The position numbers and the translations under genes were made by a program. Shown piece after piece: positions 35,225 through 44,288 of a stretch of DNA of 64,000 nucleotides; positions within the stretch are counted from its first letter, which is position 1; every line of letters starts with the position of its first letter. The stretch is from NCBI RefSeq assembly GCF_000702605.1, contig NZ_JNIR01000001.1, positions 920,501-984,500 of the forward strand, in the 5' to 3' direction. The notes under the pieces are model-generated. The model was not told where the DNA came from and searched no databases. It was given only the letters and a program-made list of their open reading frames with translations. This DNA is from Exiguobacterium acetylicum DSM 20416. Lineage in GTDB: Bacteria; Bacillota; Bacilli; Exiguobacteriales; Exiguobacteriaceae.

Positions 35225-35270
35225 TTGAAACAACTCTATTTGTTTAGTAAAATGGGTTCACATTTTACTA
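35225..35270 (+). promoter_or_regulatory. Promoter and operator of the LacI-family gene
   Basis: TTGAAA (35225-35230), a 17-bp spacer, then TAAAAT (35248-35253) forms a good sigma-A promoter. The perfect inverted repeat TAGTAAAATG (35245-35254) / CATTTTACTA (35261-35270) covers the -10 and start point. It shares TTTAGTAAA with the operators before the alpha-galactosidase gene, so autoregulation is likely. Confidence 0.65.
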
Positions 35271-35292
35271 CTGTTCAGAGGAGTGAGGAAAC

Positions 35293-36312
35293 ATGGCAAG
35301 TATTCGAGAGGTAGCAAAATTAGCTGGTGTGTCGATTGCGACGGTTTCGCGTGTGTTGAATGCAGATGAAAAGTTATCAGTCAGTCCAGAAACCAGAGAT
35401 AAGGTGTTGCAGACGGCAAAAAAACTGAACTATAGTCCACGGCAAAAAAAATCGTATAATCAGCGGATTGCGACCGTTGGCTTAGTGACGACAGTCAACG
35501 AAATACAAGAAATCGATGATCCTTATTTCAGGTCGATTCGTCGCGGCATCGAAAGTGAAGCGGAACGCCAAAAAGTAAGTGTCAACAAGGTCATTCGTTT
35601 ATCTGAGAAAAAGGCGGACCTTGAAGGATTAAATCATTTAGGCGCGATTTTAGTACTAGGTACCGTCGCACCAGATATGTTAGAAGTCTTATATCAAAAA
35701 AATCCGAACATCATCGTGATTGACGATTCCCAAGCAGATGCGCGGTTTGATGCCGTCTATTCTGACTTTAAAAGTGCGACGATTGCGAGTCTTGAGCACT
35801 TTTATGCGCTCGGTCATCGGCAGATCGCGTTCATCGGTGGTCATCGTGTCATCATGAATCAGCACGGCGAGTCGTTCATGAGTGAGGAAGAGGATCGATA
35901 TCAGACGTACGTCTCTTGGATGAAGCAAAAAGAGTTGTCTGAACATATACACGGGTTGCTCGGAGAATGGAAAACACTCGAAGGACTTCGGTTAGGGGAG
36001 CAACTGACTGAACATCAGGATGTCACCGCGGTACTCGTCGCCAGTGATCCGCTGGCAGTCGGTGTGTACCGGGCATTCCAGCGAAACGGTCATCAGATAC
36101 CGGAAGACATCTCCATCTCGAGCTTTGATGATATCGAAATCGCCGAATTTTTAACACCTTCCTTAACGACAGTGAAGGTCGAAACAGAAGAGCTAGGAAA
36201 GTTCGCCATCAAAATGGCTTTGGAACGAATTCGTGGCGAACGTCATCTGCCCATCCGCCTCATGATTCCCGCACAACTGATAAAACGAGAAAGTGTATCT
36301 CCTAAAAATTGA
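35293..36312 (+). CDS. LacI-family regulator of the alpha-galactoside operon
   Basis: A 339-aa repressor. Residues 1-55 form the LacI HTH (SIREVAKLAGVSIATVSRVLN) and hinge; the rest is a periplasmic-binding-like sugar domain (HFYALGHRQIAFIGG, VLVASDPLAVGVYRAF, ISISSFDDIEIAEFLTPSLT). AGAGGAG precedes the ATG. It is transcribed in the same direction as the alpha-galactosidase and transporter genes and shares operator-like repeats with them. It resembles MsmR/GalR regulators; the effector is probably galactose or an alpha-galactoside. Confidence 0.88.
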   Translation: MASIREVAKLAGVSIATVSRVLNADEKLSVSPETRDKVLQTAKKLNYSPRQKKSYNQRIATVGLVTTVNEIQEIDDPYFRSIRRGIESEAERQKVSVNKVIRLSEKKADLEGLNHLGAILVLGTVAPDMLEVLYQKNPNIIVIDDSQADARFDAVYSDFKSATIASLEHFYALGHRQIAFIGGHRVIMNQHGESFMSEEEDRYQTYVSWMKQKELSEHIHGLLGEWKTLEGLRLGEQLTEHQDVTAVLVASDPLAVGVYRAFQRNGHQIPEDISISSFDDIEIAEFLTPSLTTVKVETEELGKFAIKMALERIRGERHLPIRLMIPAQLIKRESVSPKN

Positions 36313-36320
36313 AAATAGTG

Positions 36321-36368
36321 TTGACAAAGTGTTTACTAAACTTTAAGTTATAGATATGTTTAGTAAAC
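36321..36368 (+). promoter_or_regulatory. Promoter region with paired LacI-type operators
   Basis: A TTGACA -35 lies at 36321-36326. GTTTACTAAAC (36331-36341) and its inverse GTTTAGTAAAC (36358-36368) are 27 bp apart centre to centre and would cover the promoter. A clear -10 at the standard spacing is not seen. Confidence 0.6.
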
Positions 36369-36390
36369 GCTTTTTTATTTTGTCCCAAAA

Positions 36391-36404
36391 TGAAAGCGTC
36401 ATCA
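36391..36404 (+). promoter_or_regulatory. cre-like site before the alpha-galactosidase gene
   Basis: TGAAAGCGTCATCA matches TGWAANCGNTNWCA at 13 of 14 positions, located 18 bp before the start codon and downstream of the promoter, where CcpA could act as a roadblock. Confidence 0.55.
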
Positions 36405-36421
36405 ATTGAGGGGGTTGGGTT

Positions 36422-38641
36422 TTGGAACTGATTCATGTTAACGAAACAGAAGGTATATTTCACTTAACAAATCGTCATTACAGCTATATCCTTCGTATCG
36501 AAGAAGGACATGTCGTCGCCCAGGAGTATTTTGGTCAGCCAATCAAAACGTATCATGGAGCGCGAAAATACCCACGGATTGATCGATCGTTTTCACCTAA
36601 CTTTCCGGATGCTACGGATCGATTGTTCTCGCTCGATACGCTCCTGCAAGAGTATCCCGGTTATGGGACGGGGGATTATCGTTCACCAGCGCAACAGATC
36701 AAACACGAAGATGGGTCAGATGTAACAGACTTTCGCTATCGCTCATATGAGCGAATCAACGGAAAGCCGAAGCTGGATGGTCTTCCCGCCACCTATATCG
36801 AATTGGAGGAAGAGGCGGAGACGCTCGTCTTGATATTAGAAGATGCAAAGGAAGAACTCGAGTTGCATCTAGCATATACCGTCTTTCGGGATCGACCGAT
36901 CTTATCGCGATCCGTCCAGGTGCATAACGTCGGTACGAAAGCACATGACATCCAAAAACTGATGAGTCTGTCACTGGATCTCCCGTCCCAACAATTAGAA
37001 TGTCTGACGTTGAATGGTACGTGGGGACGTGAGCGGATGATGGAACGAGAGACGATCACACGAGGCATCAAGGTGTTTGACAGTAAACGTGGTTCGAGTA
37101 GTCACCAAATGAATCCGTTTCTCGCGATCGTCTCACCAGAGGCGACGGAGTACAGCGGAGAAGTCGTCGGATTCAGCTTGGTCTATAGCGGGAGTCATCA
37201 AATGACGATTGAGAAGGACCCCTATGGACAGACGCGGATTCAACTCGGGATCAATCCATTCGGTTTCCAGTGGCAACTGAATCCAGGTGAATGTTTTCAA
37301 ACGCCCGAAGTCAACATCTCTTACAGCCAACACGGCATGATGCAAATGTCGCAAGCCTTTCACGCGCTGTATCGCGAGCGCTTGGCACGCGGGAAGTTCC
37401 GGGACGCTGATCGACCGGTTCTGATCAATAACTGGGAAGCGACGTACTTTGACTTTGGTGAAACGAAAATCAAGCAAATCATGGAGGAGAGCGCTTCTCT
37501 TGGCATCGAATTGTTCGTGCTGGATGACGGCTGGTTCGGACGACGAGATGACGATTACTCCTCACTCGGAGATTGGTTCGAATATCAAGAAAAGATACCG
37601 AACGGACTGAAACATCTTGCGGGTCATGCCCATGCTCAAGGGATGCAATTCGGGTTATGGTTCGAGCCGGAAATGATTTCGAAGAATAGCCAACTTTTCA
37701 GAGACCATCCGGACTGGACGATTCATATTCCAGGTCGTGGACGATCCAAAGGACGAGACCAGTACGTCCTGGATTTCAGTCGAAAAGAGGTGCGAGACAA
37801 TATCATCGAACAGATGACAGCTGTACTTGACGCAGTCGAGATTGATTACATCAAATGGGACTTCAATCGGAACGTCACGGAAGTCTTTTCGACCGCGTTG
37901 CCGAGCGAGTTGCAAGGCGAACTGCTGCATCGCTATGTGCTCGGACTCTACGAAGTACTAGAGTTCTTGACTGCACGTTATCCGAATATCCTGTTCGAAA
38001 GTTGTTCCGGTGGCGGCGGTCGATTTGATCCCGGGATGTTGTATTACATGCCGCAAACATGGACGAGTGACAACACGGACGCCGTCGCGCGTCTGAAGAT
38101 TCAGCACGGTACGAGCATGGTCTATCCGATCTCGTCGATGGGCGCACACGTCTCTGCGGTCCCGAATCATCAAACGCATCGCAAGACTCGTCTTGCGATG
38201 CGAGGTCACGTTGCGATGGCGGGTGTATTCGGATATGAACTTGATGCGACACGGTTGTCGGAACAGGAGAAGGCGATCGTCAAACAGCAAATCGCGTTTT
38301 ACAAAACGCATCGGCGTACGCTCCAATACGGAACGTTTTATCGGTTGGAGAGTGCGTTCACGAGCAATCATCCAGCTTGGATGTTCGTCTCACAGAAGCA
38401 AGACGAGATCATCGTCTGTGATGTCACCATCTTGAGTGAAGCTGCGGCACCGATTCGGACGCTGAAATTGAGCGGTCTCGATCCTCAAGCAATCTACGAA
38501 TTAGAAGGAGTTCGTTACGGCGGAGATGAGCTCATGTACGTCGGATTATATGTTCCACCAACCGTCAACGGAGATTTTGACAGCCGGTTATATGTCTTGA
38601 AAAAAATACAAGAACATTCAGGAGGCAATCATGATGAATAA
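36422..38641 (+). CDS. GH36 alpha-galactosidase
   Basis: Hydrolyses terminal alpha-galactosyl residues from raffinose, melibiose or stachyose in the cytoplasm. The 739-aa protein has the N-terminal beta supersandwich, then the barrel with INNWEATYFDF, VLDDGWFGRRDDD, the nucleophile region DYIKWDFNRN, and SCSGGGGRFD with TWTSDNTDA carrying the acid/base Asp. The length is typical. Translation starts with TTG after a GAGGGGG ribosome site. There is no signal peptide. It overlaps the binding-protein gene by 11 bp, so the operon is coupled. Confidence 0.93.
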   Translation: MELIHVNETEGIFHLTNRHYSYILRIEEGHVVAQEYFGQPIKTYHGARKYPRIDRSFSPNFPDATDRLFSLDTLLQEYPGYGTGDYRSPAQQIKHEDGSDVTDFRYRSYERINGKPKLDGLPATYIELEEEAETLVLILEDAKEELELHLAYTVFRDRPILSRSVQVHNVGTKAHDIQKLMSLSLDLPSQQLECLTLNGTWGRERMMERETITRGIKVFDSKRGSSSHQMNPFLAIVSPEATEYSGEVVGFSLVYSGSHQMTIEKDPYGQTRIQLGINPFGFQWQLNPGECFQTPEVNISYSQHGMMQMSQAFHALYRERLARGKFRDADRPVLINNWEATYFDFGETKIKQIMEESASLGIELFVLDDGWFGRRDDDYSSLGDWFEYQEKIPNGLKHLAGHAHAQGMQFGLWFEPEMISKNSQLFRDHPDWTIHIPGRGRSKGRDQYVLDFSRKEVRDNIIEQMTAVLDAVEIDYIKWDFNRNVTEVFSTALPSELQGELLHRYVLGLYEVLEFLTARYPNILFESCSGGGGRFDPGMLYYMPQTWTSDNTDAVARLKIQHGTSMVYPISSMGAHVSAVPNHQTHRKTRLAMRGHVAMAGVFGYELDATRLSEQEKAIVKQQIAFYKTHRRTLQYGTFYRLESAFTSNHPAWMFVSQKQDEIIVCDVTILSEAAAPIRTLKLSGLDPQAIYELEGVRYGGDELMYVGLYVPPTVNGDFDSRLYVLKKIQEHSGGNHDE

Positions 38642-39881
38642 GTCGATGAAATTAGGAATGGCAGGCATTCTCTCGTCTTCATTATTGTTTGGAGCAGGCT
38701 GTACGATGGGAGCGAATTCGGATCAGACCGAGATTGAGTTCTTTTCACAAAAAGTCGAGATGAAAGCAACGTTAGATCAAATCATCAAAGATTTCGAGAA
38801 GAAGAATCCCGACATCGATGTGAAACTGACGAGCGTCAGCAATGCCGGTACTGTTTTAAAAACGCGGATTGCTGGTGGTGACGTCCCGGACATCGTTCAT
38901 ACCTATCCACAAAACGCGGATTTCAAAGGGTGGGCAGCAGATGGGAAGTTCGTTGATTTATCGAAGGAGTCGTTTTTAGGAAATCTTAAAGATGGTGCCG
39001 CAGAGTCGTATGCTGTTGATGGAAAAGTCTACTCGTTACCGCTGAACTCGAACGCTTGGGGCTTCTTCTATAATAAGACGAAATTCGATGAGCTCGGTCT
39101 ACAGCCACCAAAAACGTGGGCTGAGATGAAGGAAGTCGTCGCAAAAATCAAAGACGCGGGCGAGACACCATTTGCGAGCGCATTGACGACAGAGGACTCG
39201 TGGACAGTGAACGGATATCATCAACTTGCCTGGGCAACGGTCACAGGTGGATTCGAACAAACACAGGATGCACTCAAGAACAGCCCAAAAAATGGCATCA
39301 AAGTCGGAGATCCGAACTTTGAAGCAGTCGCGAACGAACTGAGTCTCGTCAGCGGAAATACGCAAAAGAATGCGAACGGTGCTTCGTACAGCGATGCGGT
39401 CGCTGTATTTGCGAATCAAGAAGCGTTGATTTTCCCGAACGGCATCTGGGCACTTCCAGTCATCCGGGACCAACAGCCTGATTTCGAAGTCAGTATGTTC
39501 GCATACCCGGGAAAACAAGCGGGAGAAGAGATGACGGTCGGAGCAGCCGATTTAGCGTTATCTGTCTCAGCGTCAGGATCGAAAAAAGAGCAGTCAGCTT
39601 CGAAGAAGTTCTTGTCGTACTTAACCGAAGGGGACGTCATGCAGAAATACTATGATAAGGATGGCTCGCCAACGTCCGTCAAAGCCGTAAAGGCAGACGG
39701 ATCCTTCAAAGAAACAAAAGCTGTCTCGGATCTTGTCTTCTCGGATAAACAAATCATCTGGTTGCATTCCGAGTGGCCGTCAGAAGAAGAGTTCTGGCAT
39801 TTGACGGTGGATTATATGAATAAAGGGGATAAGAAGAAGCTTTCGAATGATCTCAACACGTTCTTCAATGAAATGAAATAA
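38631..39881 (+). CDS. Sugar ABC transporter substrate-binding lipoprotein (MsmE-like)
   Basis: A 416-aa family 1 solute-binding protein. Signal peptide ends at the lipobox FGAGC near residue 24. The mature part has IEFFSQKVEMKATLDQII, then VYSLPLNSNAWGFFYNKTKF and PKTWAEM, typical of oligosaccharide-binding MsmE/RafE proteins. AGGAGG precedes the ATG, inside the end of the alpha-galactosidase gene. It would capture alpha-galactosides for import. Confidence 0.9.
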   Translation: MMNKSMKLGMAGILSSSLLFGAGCTMGANSDQTEIEFFSQKVEMKATLDQIIKDFEKKNPDIDVKLTSVSNAGTVLKTRIAGGDVPDIVHTYPQNADFKGWAADGKFVDLSKESFLGNLKDGAAESYAVDGKVYSLPLNSNAWGFFYNKTKFDELGLQPPKTWAEMKEVVAKIKDAGETPFASALTTEDSWTVNGYHQLAWATVTGGFEQTQDALKNSPKNGIKVGDPNFEAVANELSLVSGNTQKNANGASYSDAVAVFANQEALIFPNGIWALPVIRDQQPDFEVSMFAYPGKQAGEEMTVGAADLALSVSASGSKKEQSASKKFLSYLTEGDVMQKYYDKDGSPTSVKAVKADGSFKETKAVSDLVFSDKQIIWLHSEWPSEEEFWHLTVDYMNKGDKKKLSNDLNTFFNEMK

Positions 39882-39900
39882 TCGAAAGGGAGTTGCCTCC

Positions 39901-40773
39901 ATGAAAGAAAAAGGATTCGTCAACCGCTACTGGCCCTATCTCTTCATTATCGTGCCGCTCTTACTTCAAATTATATTTTTCTTCATTCCCTTGGTTCAAG
40001 GTGTCATCTTCAGCTTCACCGACTGGACAGGCTTGACTAGCTCCTATCACTTCATCGGGATTGATAATTATATCTCGATTTTATCAGACACACGTTTCCG
40101 GGATAGCATCGGCTTTACGTTACTCTTTACAATCGGTCTCGTCGCTGGTCAAATCGTACTCGGCATCGCGATTGCTAAATTATTGAACCGTAAAATCAAA
40201 GGAGTCGGGCTGTTTCGGACAGCCTACTTCTTTCCTGCTGTCATTAGCACCGTCACGCTAGGCTTGATTTTTAAGCAGTTCTTCAACTACGGTCTCGTAC
40301 CGCTCGGTGAATACTTACAGATTGAATGGCTGTCGCAAAGCTTGATCGCAAACGAAGGAACGGCCTTCTGGGGTCTACTCTTCGTCGCGCTTTGGCAAGG
40401 CGTCGCGATTCCTGTCGTCATCTTCTTAGCGAATCTTCAAAGCATTCCGAACGAGATTCGTGAAGCGGCGTCCATTGACGGAGCAAATGCGTGGCAGACA
40501 TTTAAAAAAATTGAACTACCTTTCCTATCGCCAGCAATCAGCATCGTCTTGATTCTCGCCATGAAGGCGGGTTTGACTGCGTTTGATTTAATCTACGCGT
40601 TAACGGGTGGAGGACCAAGCGGCTCGACTACATCACTCGGACTACTCGTCTACAACTATGCGTTCAAAAATAATCAGTTCGGTTATGCCAGTGCGATTGC
40701 GATCGTACTGTTCATCATCATCGCGATCGTTTCGGTCATTCAAATCAACTCGTCCAAACGGTTCGAAGTTTAA
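39901..40773 (+). CDS. Sugar ABC transporter permease (MsmF-like)
   Basis: A 290-aa inner-membrane permease with six transmembrane segments. The EAA loop that docks the ATPase is seen as IPNEIREAASIDGANAWQTF. It starts WPYLFIIVPLLLQIIFFFIP, typical of the first permease of family 1 carbohydrate importers. It is 19 bp after the binding protein and 10 bp before the second permease. Confidence 0.9.
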   Translation: MKEKGFVNRYWPYLFIIVPLLLQIIFFFIPLVQGVIFSFTDWTGLTSSYHFIGIDNYISILSDTRFRDSIGFTLLFTIGLVAGQIVLGIAIAKLLNRKIKGVGLFRTAYFFPAVISTVTLGLIFKQFFNYGLVPLGEYLQIEWLSQSLIANEGTAFWGLLFVALWQGVAIPVVIFLANLQSIPNEIREAASIDGANAWQTFKKIELPFLSPAISIVLILAMKAGLTAFDLIYALTGGGPSGSTTSLGLLVYNYAFKNNQFGYASAIAIVLFIIIAIVSVIQINSSKRFEV

Positions 40774-40783
40774 GGAGGGCATC

Positions 40784-41611
40784 ATGAAAAAAGATCGCAT
40801 TCATATTCCGACCTATCTATTTTTATCTATCGGACTCGTATTGATTGCTCTACCGATGTATCTGACGATTTTGAATTCCTTCAAAGAAACGCGTCAAATC
40901 ACCGGCGGTTTCTTTGAGTGGCCAGATCCATTCACGTTCAATAACTTCCAGCGGTTATGGGATGATGGTGTCGTCCAGTACTTCGCGAACTCGATGCTCA
41001 TCACGACTTCGGCGATCGTGCTGATCATCCTGATTGTGCCGATGGCTGCATATTCGTTGGCACGTACGATGGATCGGAATCGTGTGTTTCAAGGCATCTA
41101 CATCTTTTTAATCATCGGAATTTTCGTTCCGTTTCAAGTCATCATGATTCCGATTACTTCGATGATGTCAGGACTCGGATTATCTAGTAAATTCGGCTTA
41201 ATCCTGTTGTATTTGACGTACGCGGTGCCACAATCGCTGTTCCTTTACGCAGGATATGTAAAAACCGTCATTCCGAAAGAACTCGATGAAGCGGCAGCGA
41301 TTGACGGGAGCGGGAAGTTCAATACGTACTTCAAGATCATCTTCCCGATGATGAAACCGATGCATGCGACAGTGTTGATCTTGAATGCACTCTGGATTTG
41401 GAACGATTTTCTCTTACCGTTGCTTCTGCTGAACCGCGATGAGTCAACTTGGACCTTACCTTTGTTCCAATTTAACTACCAAGGGCAATATTTTAGTGAT
41501 TTTGGTCCTTCGTTCGCGTCGTATGTGGTCGGTATCGTATCGATCCTCGTCGTGTATCTCTTTTTCCAGCGCCATATCATTGATGGGATGGCAAATGGTT
41601 CAATTAAATAA
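40784..41611 (+). CDS. Sugar ABC transporter permease (MsmG-like)
   Basis: A 275-aa permease with six membrane segments and the EAA motif IPKELDEAAAIDGSGKFNTY. The start at 40784 has AAGGAGG 6 nt upstream; the longer frame from 40607 overlaps the first permease in another frame and is spurious. No ATPase gene follows, so the importer probably borrows a shared MsmK-type ATPase encoded elsewhere. Confidence 0.9.
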   Translation: MKKDRIHIPTYLFLSIGLVLIALPMYLTILNSFKETRQITGGFFEWPDPFTFNNFQRLWDDGVVQYFANSMLITTSAIVLIILIVPMAAYSLARTMDRNRVFQGIYIFLIIGIFVPFQVIMIPITSMMSGLGLSSKFGLILLYLTYAVPQSLFLYAGYVKTVIPKELDEAAAIDGSGKFNTYFKIIFPMMKPMHATVLILNALWIWNDFLLPLLLLNRDESTWTLPLFQFNYQGQYFSDFGPSFASYVVGIVSILVVYLFFQRHIIDGMANGSIK

Positions 41612-41624
41612 TGAGCTGAGAAAG

Positions 41625-41661
41625 CATGTGTTCGACATTCGAGTCGTATGCATGTTTTTTT
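41625..41661 (+). terminator. Terminator of the alpha-galactoside operon
   Basis: CATGTGTTCGAC (41625-41636) pairs with GTCGTATGCATG (41643-41654) over 12 positions with wobbles and one mismatch, followed by at least six T residues. Confidence 0.7.
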
Positions 41662-41758
41662 GTATAAGGAAATAAAAGGAAAACAGAATTGGAATGAAGA
41701 ATAGATTACCGTGTTATAGAAGCGAAACAACAAAACATTGAAAAGAGGAAAAAGAGAC

Positions 41759-42067
41759 ATGGAAGTACAGTGGAACGATAAGACTATCCTTGAACTCATA
41801 CTCATCGTCTGGGTGATCGGTGCCATCGTCATCATCGTGAGTCAGGCGCGGAGTAAAAAAAGTTTGAAAGCTAGCTTGATTAGCGGAACGATCATCAATC
41901 TTCTCTATACGACGGGTATTTCATTACTGTGGTTTTACACGATTGCTGTCGATGGGATCAGTCAGGTGTTGGTCGTCTTTTTCTTTGTCGGCATCTTTAC
42001 GATCCTTGAGTTTCTGTTCGTGATCATTCTGTTGATCGTCAAACGCAAAAGAAAAACAATCTCTTGA
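41759..42067 (+). CDS. Small membrane protein, unknown
   Basis: A 102-aa protein with three transmembrane segments (residues 9-28, 40-58, 68-92) and a basic end (KRKRKTIS). AGAGGA lies about 9 nt before ATG 41759. Monocistronic by position. No family recognised. Confidence 0.55.
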   Translation: MEVQWNDKTILELILIVWVIGAIVIIVSQARSKKSLKASLISGTIINLLYTTGISLLWFYTIAVDGISQVLVVFFFVGIFTILEFLFVIILLIVKRKRKTIS

Positions 42068-42120
42068 AGAGTAAAGGAAGGTCGGGTAACACTCGTAAAA
42101 AAAGCTTTAGTTTACATAAT

Positions 42121-42158
42121 GAAGTAGGGGGAGGTACGCGTCTTCTTCTACTTTTTTT
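42121..42158 (+). terminator. Rho-independent terminator
   Basis: GAAGTAGGGGGAG and CTTCTTCTACTT form an imperfect stem followed by seven T residues, 53 bp after the membrane-protein gene. Confidence 0.65.
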
Positions 42159-42164
42159 GTAATT

Positions 42165-42180
42165 ATGCAATCGATTGCAT
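42165..42180. promoter_or_regulatory. 16-bp perfect palindrome, operator candidate
   Basis: ATGCAATCGATTGCAT is a perfect palindrome with a central CG, as in LacI-type operators. It lies 215 bp before the sstT start, in a 330-bp intergenic region that otherwise shows only AT-rich sequence and a small hairpin near 42299. Confidence 0.35.
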
Positions 42181-42395
42181 CCGTATGCCCACATAACATC
42201 CAGGAAAAGGAATCATATTTCTTGCAAAAAACTAGTTTTTATTTCACACGATTTATGCAAAAATAGAACACAACAAACTGCGAGAATTTTTAGAAAAGTG
42301 AATGACTAGACTATTCATACTTTTGAGTAGAAGAGAGAAGTCATCGTTTTTCGAATTCTAAATAACTTATTTTTTGTAAGCCTGGAGGGGAACGT

Positions 42396-43667
42396 ATGAA
42401 ATTGTTGAAGATGTGGAACCAAATCAGTTTAGTGAAACAAATCGCGATTGGCTTGATCGTAGGGATTATTTTAGCCGTCACGATTCCTGAAGTAGCGAGT
42501 TCTTTGACCATCTTTGGAACATTATTTGTTTCCTCACTAAAGGCAGTCGCGCCGATTTTGGTCTTTTTCTTAGTTATGGCTTCGATTGTGCAACATAAAA
42601 AGGGACAGCAAACGAACATGAAATCAATCATCTTTTTGTATCTACTCGGTACGTTCTTAGCCGGGGCGATTGCGGTCGTCGTCAGCTTCCTGTTCCCGGT
42701 CACTATTACACTTAAAGAGAGCACGGAGGAATTGACAGCACCGGGTAACGCGGTCGAAGTCCTCAAGACACTCGTCCTCAACATGGTCGATAACCCGGTT
42801 AATGCATTAGTCCAAGCGAACTACATCGGCATTCTGACGTGGGCGATCATCTTAGGGCTAGCACTCAAAAATGCGTCAGATTCAACGAAAACGTTCATCT
42901 CGAACTTCTCAGATGCACTTGCGAAAATGGTTGGTTGGATCATCAAGCTTGCTCCGCTCGGTATCATGGGGCTCGTCATCGGTTCGATTACGGAGAACGG
43001 TCTCTCGTCACTTTTCGATTACGTGAGTCTGTTAGGGTTACTGATTGGCACGATGCTTGTCGTCGCATTGATTGTCAATCCATTGATCGTCTACATCAAT
43101 GTTCGTCAAAACCCATATCCGCTCGTCTTCAAATGTCTACGTGAGAGTGGGATCACAGCATTCTTCACACGAAGTTCTGCAGCGAACATTCCAGTCAATA
43201 TGGAATTGTCTAAGAGGCTCGGTCTTGATAAAGAGACGTACGGGATTTCAATTCCGCTTGGTGCAACGATCAACATGGCGGGAGCGGCCATCACGATTTC
43301 CGTCTTGACGCTTGCTGCCGTCAATACGCTTAATATTCAAGTTGATCTTCCGACAGCCATTATCTTAAGTGTCCTCGCTGCTGTCTGTGCGTGTGGCGCA
43401 TCTGGTGTCGCTGGAGGATCGCTTCTCTTGATTCCGCTCGCGTGTAGCTTATTCGGGATTCCAAATGACGTTGCGATGCAAGTCGTCGCTGTAGGATTCG
43501 TCATCGGTGTATTGCAAGATTCATTTGAGACAGCGCTCAACTCGTCAACAGATGTCCTGTTCACGGCGACAGCTGATTACAGAAAACGATTGAAAGAAGG
43601 CGAGCAACTGTCAATCAATCGTCAGTCGATGAATGAAGCTGTGTCTGAAAAAGTCGTCAACGGCTGA
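42396..43667 (+). CDS. sstT: Serine/threonine transporter SstT
   Basis: A sodium-coupled symporter of the dicarboxylate/amino acid:cation (DAACS) family importing serine and threonine across the cytoplasmic membrane. The 423-aa length is normal. Motifs seen: [20 protein letters not shown], the re-entrant loop [14 protein letters not shown], the transport motif [15 protein letters not shown] and [25 protein letters not shown] precedes the ATG. A perfect terminator follows, so it is monocistronic. Confidence 0.93.
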   Translation: MKLLKMWNQISLVKQIAIGLIVGIILAVTIPEVASSLTIFGTLFVSSLKAVAPILVFFLVMASIVQHKKGQQTNMKSIIFLYLLGTFLAGAIAVVVSFLFPVTITLKESTEELTAPGNAVEVLKTLVLNMVDNPVNALVQANYIGILTWAIILGLALKNASDSTKTFISNFSDALAKMVGWIIKLAPLGIMGLVIGSITENGLSSLFDYVSLLGLLIGTMLVVALIVNPLIVYINVRQNPYPLVFKCLRESGITAFFTRSSAANIPVNMELSKRLGLDKETYGISIPLGATINMAGAAITISVLTLAAVNTLNIQVDLPTAIILSVLAAVCACGASGVAGGSLLLIPLACSLFGIPNDVAMQVVAVGFVIGVLQDSFETALNSSTDVLFTATADYRKRLKEGEQLSINRQSMNEAVSEKVVNG

Positions 43668-43696
43668 TCAGCTTTCTACTATCATCATGATCTAAA

Positions 43697-43733
43697 TAAG
43701 AAAAGGCATCCCAGTTGAGGATGCCTTTTCTTA
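43697..43733. terminator. Bidirectional terminator
   Basis: Perfect 15-bp stem TAAGAAAAGGCATCC / GGATGCCTTTTCTTA with a 7-nt loop between the convergent sstT and lipoprotein genes. Confidence 0.9.
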
Positions 43734-43741
43734 TAGACAAA

Positions 43742-44128
43742 TTAACCTTCTCCTAAAGCAACGTACTTTTTTAATTTCCCGTTGAAACTCACTAGTAAAA
43801 TGTCATTTCTTTCTTTAGTAGAGAATAGGGCGGTACCCTTAGAAAGTTTCGTAGCAGTCCCATTATCAAAATCGTCTCTATCCGAACTTCTTCTTTTAAT
43901 TTCTCCGACTTTTTTATTCTGAGTGACTTCGGTTTTCTCTGCCCATGCAACATCTGATTTGTAGATCGTATCATTGAATTGAAAAATGTCTGCTTTAGAA
44001 TCTTCGCTCAATACTTCGGATGCCGTCGGTTTTTCACTAGTACTTTGCATATTCTCTTCGTTATTACAACCAACTAATATCCATACAGCCATAATCGAGA
44101 AAGCGAATGATAAAACGACTTTTTTCAT
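43742..44128 (-). CDS. Lipoprotein, unknown
   Basis: A 128-aa protein with a signal peptide ending in the lipobox LVGCNN and a short surface-exposed domain (DIFQFNDTIYKSDVAWAEKT, NGTATKLSKGTALFS). AAAGAGG precedes the ATG. The strand pattern resembles small lipoproteins of Bacilli that respond to stress, but no named family is certain. From 44129 to 44288 there is only promoter-like sequence. Confidence 0.65.
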   Translation of the reverse strand: MKKVVLSFAFSIMAVWILVGCNNEENMQSTSEKPTASEVLSEDSKADIFQFNDTIYKSDVAWAEKTEVTQNKKVGEIKRRSSDRDDFDNGTATKLSKGTALFSTKERNDILLVSFNGKLKKYVALGEG

Positions 44129-44288
44129 GATATAACCTCTTTCCCGTTTTGTATGTTATTCCATGTCGATATCTGTTAACGTCAACTGTTCTTCATGGTT
44201 GCCATCCCATTGAACAGTGGTTTCCTTTAGTCTAGCAAATTCGTATATCTGTACTACTCAGGATTCTACAAGAAAAGGGAATCTGTTT

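Noticed and set aside
40607-40783. N-terminal extension of the second sugar permease
   Set aside because: The extra residues are Ser/Arg-rich, overlap the first permease in another frame, and a strong ribosome site precedes the later ATG.
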